The translations under genes were made by a program, and so were the position numbers. The notes under the pieces were generated by a model that was not told the origin of the DNA, did not search any database, and saw only the letters and a list, made by a program, of their open reading frames with translations. From NCBI RefSeq assembly GCF_947492405.1, contig NZ_CANLMP010000001.1, positions 868,001-932,000 of the forward strand: 64,000 bases of DNA. The letters are read 5' to 3'. The DNA comes from an uncultured Aquimarina sp. GTDB taxonomy: Bacteria > Bacteroidota > Bacteroidia > Flavobacteriales > Flavobacteriaceae. Below, piece by piece: positions 54,303 to 62,195 of the stretch (position 1 is the first letter of the stretch; every line of letters starts with the position of its first letter).

Positions 54303-55385
54303 TTAAAGATCTATTTGTACTATTTCCATTCCCGGTTCTGGATACATAGTTGTATAATTATATTTGTTTTTTATAAACTCTTCATCCCAAATCTTATTAA
54401 TCTTTGACTTATAATTAAAAATAAGTTGAGTATTAGCTCCTGCAGATTTTAAGATTCTGGCTATAGTTACTTTTTTTGGGTGTTTATAAATTCTACCATT
54501 TGTAGAAATGACAAAATTCTTACAGTTTACTTTGTTTAACAATTCTGGGCTTGTATTATGTGAACTAGCATGATGTGATACTTTAAAAAGATCTAAATCT
54601 ATTTTACGATCCGGAGCTATTTTATTTAGTGCTTCTAATAGTTGACTGGGAAATGCATCTCCACAAAACAGTACTTTTTTTCCTTCATATTCCGCTAAAA
54701 AAGCAATACTACTTCCGTTTCCTGCTGCTGTATCTTCTTCAAAACTTTCTTGCGAGAGTATATCTATATTCGGTATTTCTTCACCTCCAAAACTATCAAC
54801 CTCTTCTTCACCCTCCTCTTCATCATTTATTGCTAAACCAAAACCAGGATCTAAATTAGCAGCTCTTACTTCATCTTCCCATTTATCTTTAAGCTCAGAT
54901 AAGTGTTTTGGTGCTGGAGATAAAAGTGTAAGTTTCATTCCTCCTGGTAGCGATATTTTTGGTAATGCTTCGCCATCTACTACAACGGTTTTCTTATTAA
55001 AATCTCCATTCCAAGATAAATTATGTTTTAATATTCCTGCTGAAAGGCGTTCTCCCATAACACCTCCAAAAGGTTCTATTTCTTCTTCGCCCGGTATATC
55101 TAAATGTCCCCAGCCGTTGAACCAGAAATCACGTATGGTAAAAGGTAATTCATCTTCTTCTAACAATTTAAGAATACCTTCTATATGATCTCTATCTATA
55201 TGTGTTACTACTAACAATTCAAGCTTTCTTTCATTTTCCGGAAGTTCTTCTACTAATTTTCTGATACTGTGCCTTGTACCTCCAGTGCCTCCATCAATGA
55301 GAATACGACTAGGATTATCTTCTGCTCCGTAAGTTATCCAGATACAATCGCCAAATCTTGCAGGTAAAAATTTAATATTAAACAT
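54303..55385 (-). CDS. ComEC-like MBL-fold hydrolase, caspase cluster
   Basis: Protein of 360 residues; the ATG at 55385 lies 4 bases after the stop of the unknown gene upstream. Metallo-beta-lactamase motifs are VVTHIDRDHIEGIL (His62, Asp64, Asp66, His67), VLFCGDAFPS and KVSHHASSHNTSPELL, with a C-terminal NFVISTNGRIYKHP. This is the ComEC/Rec2-like subgroup of extracellular or conflict-linked MBL enzymes. The acidic loop EEEGEEEVDSFGGEE near 210 is unusual. Likely a phosphodiesterase or nuclease; that is inference from the family. Confidence 0.85.
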   Translation of the reverse strand: MFNIKFLPARFGDCIWITYGAEDNPSRILIDGGTGGTRHSIRKLVEELPENERKLELLVVTHIDRDHIEGILKLLEEDELPFTIRDFWFNGWGHLDIPGEEEIEPFGGVMGERLSAGILKHNLSWNGDFNKKTVVVDGEALPKISLPGGMKLTLLSPAPKHLSELKDKWEDEVRAANLDPGFGLAINDEEEGEEEVDSFGGEEIPNIDILSQESFEEDTAAGNGSSIAFLAEYEGKKVLFCGDAFPSQLLEALNKIAPDRKIDLDLFKVSHHASSHNTSPELLNKVNCKNFVISTNGRIYKHPKKVTIARILKSAGANTQLIFNYKSKINKIWDEEFIKNKYNYTTMYPEPGMEIVQIDL

Positions 55386-55389
55386 AATT

Positions 55390-56877
55390 TTATAGTTTTC
55401 CTTTTCCCATTCTATATTTTCTGATTTCAGAATCAAAGTCTTTATTAGGAAACTTAATATGAATGTCTTTTAATTTTTCATCCATAGATCCGCTCGTAGT
55501 TCCTTTACTTCTTAATTCTTTTGCTGCTTTATAAATAGAACCAAACTTCATTCCTTCATCTGATCTAATCCATCCATCTGACGCTAACCTTATTCCTGGC
55601 GAAACGGAATCTCCGACATATATTTCCAGATTATCATCAATAGGATCGAATACCGTATCTTTTATTAACTCCTTTACAGGTACATCATAGATGTATGCTA
55701 TAAAATCTTTATTATGAGGTGTTCCCCTTTTTGACTTTTTACCAGGTTGTTGGGGAGCAACTCCATTAAAAGTGGTGGTTGTGGTTGTCCAGTCCGCGGC
55801 TTCAGCATATTTTTCTACTACTTTTAATGCAGCTTCAATTTTTGAGTCAGCAGTGTCATTATCAACCAACATTTTTAAACCTTTCCATAACAACCTTAAT
55901 CCTTCTGTATATAAAGGTATTCCTCTTTTTGTAGCTTCCAGAAAACGTGATTTGATTTCGATAATATTCATATTACCACTATTTCTTCCTTCTTTGATCA
56001 ATTGCCATGCCCAGATAATCGAACCATCAGACATCCAAGGCATCCAATTAGCCAAATTTTCAGCCCAGTTATGTAATCGGTCTATTTCTCCCGTTTTCAA
56101 TAAGTAATATCCTCCTATCGCCGCGGCAGTAGGATTAGATATTTTTCCATATAACAGTTCTTCTGCAGAAGATGATTTCAGCCCTGAGCTATCATAAAGA
56201 TCCTGTGCTTTGGATCTGGAATCTTGATTAAGTAAAGTCAAAATAGTTTCTGCAAACCAGTTATCTGAAGTTACCGTAACCTCTAAAGGGTGTACAATAC
56301 TTTTAGGACCTTCATTAGGTCGGATCAAGCACATCAAGTTATTATTAGGAGGTAGCGCTATTAATTTCCAGGGAATTTTAGGCCCTCCTACTTGTAGAAA
56401 TTGTTGATCACGTTCTACATTTAGCTCATAACTTACACCTTCTTCATTCCAGGAACTTGATTCCTGAATTGGAATCTTAACAACTTTCCAGTTCTCATCT
56501 TCTTTTTTCCATAATCGAATCCAAGCGCCTAAATAAGTATTATCTACTAAATCTTTTTCTTTATCTACGTGGGTGGATAAATTTTTGGATAAATATGCCC
56601 ATTCTTGGGTTTCATATGGGCTTAACCCCGATAAGTCGAACGTTACCTTTCCGCTTAAATTAGATTTAACCATTACAGCCTTTTCCATTTTTTTACCAGA
56701 AGCCAATGTAAGTGCTACTCCATAAACTCCAGATTCCACATTTAAATTTTTATGATTATTATGAGTCATCCAAAAAGAATCAATCTCTTCGAGTTTTGAA
56801 TTGAGAATTGTAATTTTCTTAGGAATACGAGAAGAATCATTTCCATGTGTTATAATATGTATAGATAGATTACTCAT
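55390..56877 (-). CDS. Unrecognised protein of the caspase cluster
   Basis: Protein of 495 residues with no signal peptide or membrane helix. An N-terminal beta-sandwich-like part (about 1-95) begins MSNLSIHIITHGNDSSRIPK and has a strand pattern like the C-terminal part of the caspase. The middle (about 215-370) is helical and repeat-like (AEELLYGKISNPTAAAIGGYYLL, WAENLANWMPWMSDGSIIWAW, EGLRLLWKGLKMLVDND). A C-terminal part (about 395-490) contains IYVGDSVSPGIRLASDGWI. A run of six Thr lies near residue 368. I recognise no family. It overlaps the caspase by 8 bases and so is co-translated; it may be a regulator or scaffold. Confidence 0.8.
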   Translation of the reverse strand: MSNLSIHIITHGNDSSRIPKKITILNSKLEEIDSFWMTHNNHKNLNVESGVYGVALTLASGKKMEKAVMVKSNLSGKVTFDLSGLSPYETQEWAYLSKNLSTHVDKEKDLVDNTYLGAWIRLWKKEDENWKVVKIPIQESSSWNEEGVSYELNVERDQQFLQVGGPKIPWKLIALPPNNNLMCLIRPNEGPKSIVHPLEVTVTSDNWFAETILTLLNQDSRSKAQDLYDSSGLKSSSAEELLYGKISNPTAAAIGGYYLLKTGEIDRLHNWAENLANWMPWMSDGSIIWAWQLIKEGRNSGNMNIIEIKSRFLEATKRGIPLYTEGLRLLWKGLKMLVDNDTADSKIEAALKVVEKYAEAADWTTTTTTFNGVAPQQPGKKSKRGTPHNKDFIAYIYDVPVKELIKDTVFDPIDDNLEIYVGDSVSPGIRLASDGWIRSDEGMKFGSIYKAAKELRSKGTTSGSMDEKLKDIHIKFPNKDFDSEIRKYRMGKGKL

Positions 56878-58021
56878 TTCTAGAACAGTTTATTTTTTCG
56901 TTAGTTAATGCCCGAACTAAGGCCAATGTTTCTCCATTATTAAATTCATCACTTTGTGATTCAGTCTGTAATGTGTAGTATCCGGCAATCATATCTAATT
57001 CCCAAGATTCAGGTTTTGGATCTTCAGTAAATTCCGTTTCTCCTTCAAGAGCTTTACATTTTAATTTAGATACATTGGTTGCTTCAGCTGGATCACAAGC
57101 AACAGATAGATGCGCAGGTGGCGCCTTGCTAAAGGTAATTATACCAGAAGGTTCACTAGCAGAATACACACAACGTTGTTTATATCCTTCAGTAGATTTA
57201 ACCATCCGTAGGATCTTATGAATCTGTGTAGCGATATCACCTGTATTGACAGCCCATTGTCCTCCTCTTTTATCGGCTGCATATCCTTGTAAAGCTTTTA
57301 TTATGGATTGAGTAAAAAATGAAGGCTTTTTTTTCGGTCCATATGCTGCTTCATTATGTGCAGCAGCTTTCATTGTAAGATCATGTTTACAATCAGGCGT
57401 TGTTAACGAAGGAACATCCAAAGGAATATCTGGAAGATCACTTTGGAGCATATCTGCATTAATCTTTCTACAAGAATCTATAAAAAAACATTGTGTAGAT
57501 GCCTGGCAAGAATGAAATGCACTTCTCGTTTTATTGAAAGTAAAACTTCCCATCAACCAAGGATTATTAGGGTTAGCACCAAAATCCTCAGTTAACAAAT
57601 AGTGATCTTTTTTTTCAACTCCGTGACCACTGAAAAAGAAAATTGCGACATTATCTACATGACTATCACAACGTTGTTTCCAATCATTATATGCTTGGGA
57701 AACATTTGCAAAGTTTGCAGGTTCAAATTGTTCTCCATCACTACCAGGATTAGGGTCATTAGGAGATGGAGAAATCAATAATTCTATACTCCCCAAAGAT
57801 TTAACAAATCCTTTTTGCTGATCGTTCTCTATTTCTAATAGATGATCTCTAAAAGCCAAAGCTGATTTAGGAGGTGATGATAGTTGTTTCAAAATACCAA
57901 CTCTTTCATAATTCTGCACCTTTTCTTCTATTCCTCCAGATAGATATCGATAACCTCCCACTCCTATAATTAATACGTGAGTTTGTGCTCCTCCATTTAT
58001 TTGATCAAAAATCAATGCCAT
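56870..58021 (-). CDS. Caspase-family (C14) protease, first gene of conflict-type operon
   Basis: Protein of 383 residues with a caspase-hemoglobinase fold. The catalytic dyad is intact: His133 in FFFSGHGVE and Cys184 in CFFIDSCRK. The start THVLIIGVGGYRYLSGG and the conserved acidic region (TEDFGAN) also fit the family. After the protease domain (to about 300) comes a beta-rich tail (PPAHLSVACDPAEATNVSKL, DMIAGYYTLQTESQSDE), Ig- or PEGA-like. It leads a four-gene operon with an unknown protein, an MBL hydrolase and an amidohydrolase. Bacterial caspases often execute cell suicide in defence systems; the trigger here is unknown. Confidence 0.9.
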   Translation of the reverse strand: MALIFDQINGGAQTHVLIIGVGGYRYLSGGIEEKVQNYERVGILKQLSSPPKSALAFRDHLLEIENDQQKGFVKSLGSIELLISPSPNDPNPGSDGEQFEPANFANVSQAYNDWKQRCDSHVDNVAIFFFSGHGVEKKDHYLLTEDFGANPNNPWLMGSFTFNKTRSAFHSCQASTQCFFIDSCRKINADMLQSDLPDIPLDVPSLTTPDCKHDLTMKAAAHNEAAYGPKKKPSFFTQSIIKALQGYAADKRGGQWAVNTGDIATQIHKILRMVKSTEGYKQRCVYSASEPSGIITFSKAPPAHLSVACDPAEATNVSKLKCKALEGETEFTEDPKPESWELDMIAGYYTLQTESQSDEFNNGETLALVRALTNEKINCSRNE

Positions 58022-58365
58022 ATAATTTTTATTATTTTAATGCGTCATTGCTAAAAAAGTGAATACCAAAAAATAACATATCATTATTCAACTGAGTACA
58101 AATTAGCATTTGTAATTTCTATAATTCTGACTATATATAACATACCTGTTATTGGGTATTTTGAATCAAAAAACCCTTATACACAATTCTTCAAAGTGTC
58201 TTTTACTTTGAAAATAATAACTAAAAAATGGGGAAAATAAACTTAACTATGAGGACCTTTAAAGTAATAAGAATAATTTAAATAAAAAAGTTACTTTACA
58301 TATTTATTTTTAAATCGATTGGAATCAAGCATACTTAAAACCATAAAAACAAGGCTTTTACAATC

Positions 58366-58429
58366 AATAAGCAACCAAAAAGTTGCTTATTAAAAAACAT
58401 TGACTTAAATTTGCAACCATATAGTTGCA
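58366..58429. promoter_or_regulatory. Two ArsR-type inverted-repeat operators
   Basis: GCAAC-N6-GTTGC occurs twice: 58371-58386, inside a perfect 10-bp dyad (58366-58375 with 58382-58391), and 58413-58428, inside a 6-bp dyad (58412-58429). Same arms and same spacer length, start points 42 bp apart, about four helical turns. The first covers the -33 box and the second begins in the -7 box of the promoter below, a layout expected for ArsR-family repressors. Confidence 0.75.
58383..58413 (+). promoter_or_regulatory. Promoter of the SRPBCC/ArsR operon
   Basis: TTG (58383-58385), a 20-base spacer and TAAATTTG (58406-58413) match the Bacteroidota consensus. The start codon at 58454 is about 35 bases past the likely transcription start. 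Both boxes lie within or touch the ArsR-type dyads. Confidence 0.7.
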
Positions 58430-58453
58430 TTATTAATTTAAAATGTCATACAA

Positions 58454-58882
58454 ATGAAAGATCAAATTATTAAAGAACACATTTTTAAACATTCCATTGA
58501 CAAAATCTGGAACGCTATTTCTACGGCTGAAGAAATATCAACCTGGTTTATTCCTGCAGATTTTAAAGCTGAAGTTGGTTACAGGTATACTTTTAACTCA
58601 CCTGATAAAGAAAACTGTACCCAAATAACTGGTACCGTAAAACAAGCTAACCCTTATACCTTGATCTACACATGGATTGTAGGAGGCACAGCAGTAGAAA
58701 CTATAGTAACTTGGAAACTAGAAGAAATTGATGGAGGTACTAAATTATATCTTGAACACTCCGGTATTTCTAATTATCCAGGAGACACTGCCGTAACCAT
58801 GTTCAACAGTTTTAATGGTGGTTGGAATAATTGTATCAACGAACTGTCAGGATATTTAACACAGGAAGTACATGCAGGATAA
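58454..58882 (+). CDS. SRPBCC (AHSA1-like) protein
   Basis: Protein of 142 residues of the SRPBCC/START-like fold: FKHSIDKIWNAISTAEEISTWF, TYTWIVGG-like strands near 75 and VTWKLEEIDGGTKLYLEHSGI. This is the AHSA1 type that commonly pairs with an ArsR regulator in bacteria. It likely binds a hydrophobic ligand. It overlaps the ArsR gene by 11 bases. Confidence 0.9.
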   Translation: MKDQIIKEHIFKHSIDKIWNAISTAEEISTWFIPADFKAEVGYRYTFNSPDKENCTQITGTVKQANPYTLIYTWIVGGTAVETIVTWKLEEIDGGTKLYLEHSGISNYPGDTAVTMFNSFNGGWNNCINELSGYLTQEVHAG

Positions 58883-59195
58883 AATCACCAAAATACTAAA
58901 AGCGATTGCGGATCCAACCAGAAGAGAGATATTTCATGCATTGGTATTGGCAGCCACTGCTTTACCAATTACTCAAATATCAAGTCAATTCGACATGAGC
59001 CGTCAGGGAGTAACTAAGCATCTAAAAACGTTGGAAGATGCTGGTTTGGTCCAAATAAATTCGAAAGGAAGAGAACGATTTTGTTTTGCAGATACAAAAC
59101 CACTAAAAGCAGTAAATCAATGGTTGAAGTTCTATGAGCAATTCTGGGATGATACACTTAATAATTTAGGATCGTATCTGGATCAAAAAGAATAG
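58872..59195 (+). CDS. ArsR-family winged-helix repressor
   Basis: Protein of 107 residues. The wHTH is standard: ILKAIADPTRREIFHALVL, ISSQFDMSRQGVTKHLKTLEDAGLV and INSKGRERFCFADTKPLKAVNQW. There is no CxC metal site, so it probably responds to something other than arsenite or to the SRPBCC ligand. It overlaps the SRPBCC gene and should repress its own operon through the dyads at 58366-58429. Confidence 0.93.
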   Translation: MQDKITKILKAIADPTRREIFHALVLAATALPITQISSQFDMSRQGVTKHLKTLEDAGLVQINSKGRERFCFADTKPLKAVNQWLKFYEQFWDDTLNNLGSYLDQKE

Positions 59196-59213
59196 GTACA
59201 ACTATTGTTTTAT

Positions 59214-59639
59214 TTAATCTATACCAATAGCATCATAGATCTGTACTTTATTCCACAAGGAAGAAGCCTCTTTAATAAATAAAAGATGTGCTTCTTCTTT
59301 TTGGTATAAATCCTGTTCTTCTTTAGAAGAAAAAGTAACGACTATTGCGTACGTATAAGAATTATCCACTACTTCCCTATCGGTTCCTGCAGGAGTGCCC
59401 ACAAAGTTAGTTTTTGCATACTTCGATGTATTTAAGAATTTATTTAGAGACTCTTCAAAAAGTTTTCTATCCTCTTTACTATCCGGATTATTGAGCCATA
59501 TATACACCGTATGAACAAAGTTTTTATCAAATTGATTATCATTTGATTTAGCATCTTCACACGAAATAATTGTACTAAATATTATTAAACTAAAAATTAA
59601 ATATTGAAATTTTCGATTAAAATTAAGTGTGAAGTTCAT
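59214..59639 (-). CDS. Dabb (stress-responsive alpha/beta barrel) protein, secreted
   Basis: Protein of 141 residues with a signal-like helix (about 11-27, ending near SCED, possibly a lipobox). The Dabb fold is shown by VHTVYIWLNNPDSKEDRKLF, NFVGTPAGTDREVVDNSYTY and VVTFSSKEEQDLYQKEEAHLLF. Dabb proteins form ferredoxin-like barrels; function is often unknown. Convergent with the ArsR gene. Confidence 0.82.
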   Translation of the reverse strand: MNFTLNFNRKFQYLIFSLIIFSTIISCEDAKSNDNQFDKNFVHTVYIWLNNPDSKEDRKLFEESLNKFLNTSKYAKTNFVGTPAGTDREVVDNSYTYAIVVTFSSKEEQDLYQKEEAHLLFIKEASSLWNKVQIYDAIGID

Positions 59640-59725
59640 TTTTAAAATATCATTGGTTATTCCTTAAAAATACAAAAACATTACATTTTGTACGTATAAA
59701 TCAAAAAAATGAATTCTATAGCAAC

Positions 59726-59757
59726 AAAACCAGAACTCTGCGCTCAAGTCTGGTTTT
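59726..59757 (-). terminator. Intrinsic terminator of the second ECF operon
   Basis: A 9-bp stem AAAACCAGA/TCTGGTTTT (59726-59734 with 59749-59757) with a T-rich tail on the minus strand, 26 bases after the stop of the gene ending at 59783. Confidence 0.7.
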
Positions 59758-59782
59758 ATTTTTTATTGTTAGAAACTAAAAT

Positions 59783-60394
59783 CTATTCTTCTGCTTGTAA
59801 ATCCTTTAGTATATTCTCCGCCTCGTTGATATTTTTTCCATAACATTTCTTAACCCATTTAGCAAAAAATATAAAGAATGTAATTCCTAAAGGTATGAAT
59901 ACAATCAATGGCCAAATATTTTTTACACCCGTAAACATATCTTTACCTCCAATAATTTTAGATGTTACCGGTAGTATCAAAAATATTAGTACAAAGCTTA
60001 AATAATAAGAGAATTTCTGAAGTAATTGAAATTGTTTTTTGTTTTTTGTGTACTTTATTAAAGTATCCTTATAGCTATTTTCATAAAAATTAATTCCGCT
60101 CATTTTATTTATTGATCGCAAGGATAATATTGGTAAAACCAATAAAATAATGGCACATATCACACCAAGTATAATATTATACCATGTTTCTAATGTATTT
60201 ATATTAGCAAAAATCAATATCGCCATGCTAAAGCAAATGATAGTACCAAAAATTTCCGGATAAGCTATTTTATTCCATTTTTTTCTATATTGTTCTTGTG
60301 TCATCATAATAATCATTTTATCTGTTAACTTTTTTTGTTTTTCTAATTGGCCACTAATCTCAGACCATACTGCTTGCATTTCCTCTAGTTCCAT
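59783..60394 (-). CDS. Membrane protein, putative anti-sigma factor
   Basis: Protein of 203 residues. The soluble N-terminus (about 1-45) contains LEEMQAVWSEISGQLEKQKK, followed by two hydrophobic helices (about 50-68 and 73-92), a loop and two more helices (about 127-145 and 160-178). The start is 4 bases after the sigma gene stop. Its size and N-terminal helix fit a partner or anti-sigma for the ECF factor, though no zinc motif is seen. Confidence 0.65.
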   Translation of the reverse strand: MELEEMQAVWSEISGQLEKQKKLTDKMIIMMTQEQYRKKWNKIAYPEIFGTIICFSMAILIFANINTLETWYNIILGVICAIILLVLPILSLRSINKMSGINFYENSYKDTLIKYTKNKKQFQLLQKFSYYLSFVLIFLILPVTSKIIGGKDMFTGVKNIWPLIVFIPLGITFFIFFAKWVKKCYGKNINEAENILKDLQAEE

Positions 60395-60398
60395 AGCC

Positions 60399-60887
60399 TT
60401 ATTTTTTTATTATTTGAGTTTTCAGCTTTTGTTTGATTCTGGATATTCTTGTTCCCACATTGGATGGAGTTAATCCGGTGATCAATGCAATTTCTTCATA
60501 CTTCTTCCCTTCTAGAAGTAATAGAATTAATCCTTTTTCCAGATCGTTAAGCATTTTTATATGAGCATATAAGATTCTTAATTTCTCCTCGAACTCGGTA
60601 TTATAGTTTTCTGTTTGTTTTAATACTACTTGATCAATTCCGACTCTACTACCTTTTCTTTTTTCTTTCTTAAGTCTTGTGATGGCTGTATTTAATGCCA
60701 CACGATACATCCAGGTACTTATTTTAGATTTTCCTTTAAATGTATCATAAGCTTTCCATAATTGATACACAATTTCCTGATATAAATCTTGTTGATCTTC
60801 TGATCTATCAGTGTATATGGTAGTTATTTTAAAAATAACACCTTCATTATCCTTAATAATGCGAGTAAACTCTTCTTCTTTACTCAT
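60399..60887 (-). CDS. ECF RNA polymerase sigma factor
   Basis: Sigma factor of 162 residues; I use the ATG at 60887, the common MSKEEEFTRII start, although the frame extends to 60923. Region 2: DQQDLYQEIVYQLWKAYDTF and KISTWMYRVALNTAITRLKKEK. Region 4: LLEGKKYEEIALITGLTPSNVGTRISRIKQ. This belongs to the ECF groups typical of Bacteroidota. No GTGTAACC-type promoter is visible upstream, unlike the first ECF gene. Confidence 0.92.
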   Translation of the reverse strand: MSKEEEFTRIIKDNEGVIFKITTIYTDRSEDQQDLYQEIVYQLWKAYDTFKGKSKISTWMYRVALNTAITRLKKEKRKGSRVGIDQVVLKQTENYNTEFEEKLRILYAHIKMLNDLEKGLILLLLEGKKYEEIALITGLTPSNVGTRISRIKQKLKTQIIKK

Positions 60888-61351
60888 CTTGAGTTTGTTT
60901 TTTCTTATTAGTATGTTATACATCTAAAAAATCACATAATATTTCAAAAAAAATATAAATACTATGAAATCATTACTAATTAACGTGTGGAAAAAGTATC
61001 AAAAAAGATATAGTAAACCTAAAAGATACGTTTATATAAATCTGAGTTCGACCTAAGAAAATTTACGTTAGTCAGAGTGATCTTCTGTCTTAGGCGAATT
61101 ATACTTCGACAGGCTAGCAGAACTATCGAAGACAAGTAAATTTTCAGGTAAAAGTCTAATTTCGATACCCTCCAGAGGCGGGCAAGCTAATTTTTCTCAG
61201 TTTCACTATAAAAAATTACTCTATCTGACGGCTTTTTAGAACTAAATTCTTTCATCGAGTTCACCTTATAAAGATTAGCGAAGAATTAATTAATGATAAA
61301 AATTCGAAAAATAAGAAACGTGAATTTAAAAAGATTTAGGATAAGAAGATA
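60888..61351. other. Intergenic region with repeat-like stretch
   Basis: 464 bases without a supported gene. About 61040-61200 is GC-richer than its surroundings and has short motifs (CTTCGACAGGCTAGCAG, GAGGCGGGCAAGCT) like those in small flavobacterial intergenic repeats and like 38990-39085. The rest is AT-rich. Confidence 0.4.
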
Positions 61352-62002
61352 TTACTCTTTAACAACTATAATCGTAGCTTTTACTCCGGTAGTCAGATTC
61401 CATTCGTTAGCAGTAACTATATTTCCTTGGTCATCGTGTAATTGAAACTCTGCAGTATTGGGACCAGAGGTTCCTTGGTTTAGAGCTTGTATATCTATTT
61501 TATTAAACCCTTTAATTAAATTAATCTTAAACCCTTTGAAAACAGCATCTAAGTATACATTAGACTTAATTACATCATCATTTATAAAGATTCTTACTAA
61601 ATCTCCATCTACGGATTGATGATCTCTGTAAATAAGATATACATACTCTGAATTACTTTTAAAATCTCCCAGATATTGATCAGATTTATATTCTTCTTTT
61701 ATTTCTTTATCCTTTTGAAAATGTTTAGGGACAACCTTAAAATTTGGTTGTAAAAGACCATTATTTCCAGTCATATCAAACGGTTTCTGTGTTCTGTTAA
61801 ACCGAATTGAGTCTTTTGAATTATTATATAATGTAAAATTATTTTTAGGCTTGGCTAAACCAGAGGATAAACTGTATTTACTAGTACTTAAATTACTGCT
61901 TTCATCAACTTTTAAAGAAGACAAAGGTTTTTCTATTTGTGCATTTATAGAAATCACAAAAAAAACCGCTAATATTGATACAACTGTAGATTTCATCCTC
62001 AT
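61352..62002 (-). CDS. Secreted protein of unknown function
   Basis: Protein of about 216 residues with a signal peptide (MRMKSTVVSILAVFFVISINAQ). I prefer the ATG at 62002 because an AAAGGA stretch lies just upstream of it; 62017 is possible. The mature part has SLSSGLAKPKNNFTLYNNSK, then a beta-rich C-terminal half with DHQSVDGDLVRIFINDD and FKGFKINLIKGFNKIDIQAL, a pattern seen in other flavobacterial secreted proteins without assigned function. Confidence 0.7.
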   Translation of the reverse strand: MRMKSTVVSILAVFFVISINAQIEKPLSSLKVDESSNLSTSKYSLSSGLAKPKNNFTLYNNSKDSIRFNRTQKPFDMTGNNGLLQPNFKVVPKHFQKDKEIKEEYKSDQYLGDFKSNSEYVYLIYRDHQSVDGDLVRIFINDDVIKSNVYLDAVFKGFKINLIKGFNKIDIQALNQGTSGPNTAEFQLHDDQGNIVTANEWNLTTGVKATIIVVKE

Positions 62003-62195
62003 TATTCCTTTATCCATATATAGTCGTTAAAGATAATCAATCCCTTACTTTTTTTTATTATTTGTAATCAAAAACTCAACCAAACTAACTATTTGTTAAG
62101 TCAAAAATGCAAAATAATCCTATTTACCAAAAAAATACGGTTTCAAACTTGTAAGATAAATCCGATATCTCTTATTTTGTCATAAAATATTTCAA

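Larger units (their letters stand above)
58022..58453. other. Divergent region between caspase operon and SRPBCC/ArsR pair
   Basis: 432 bases. The right third holds the ArsR-type operator and promoter (58366-58430). On the left, a TATTTTTTG-like stretch on the minus strand may be part of the caspase promoter but does not fit the consensus spacing. AAAGTAA/TTACTTT arms around 58259-58296 are a weak dyad. No gene is supported. Confidence 0.5.

Noticed and set aside
54629..54859. 76-codon plus-strand frame inside the MBL gene
   Set aside because: Antisense shadow rich in Leu and His caused by the acidic loop codons on the other strand.
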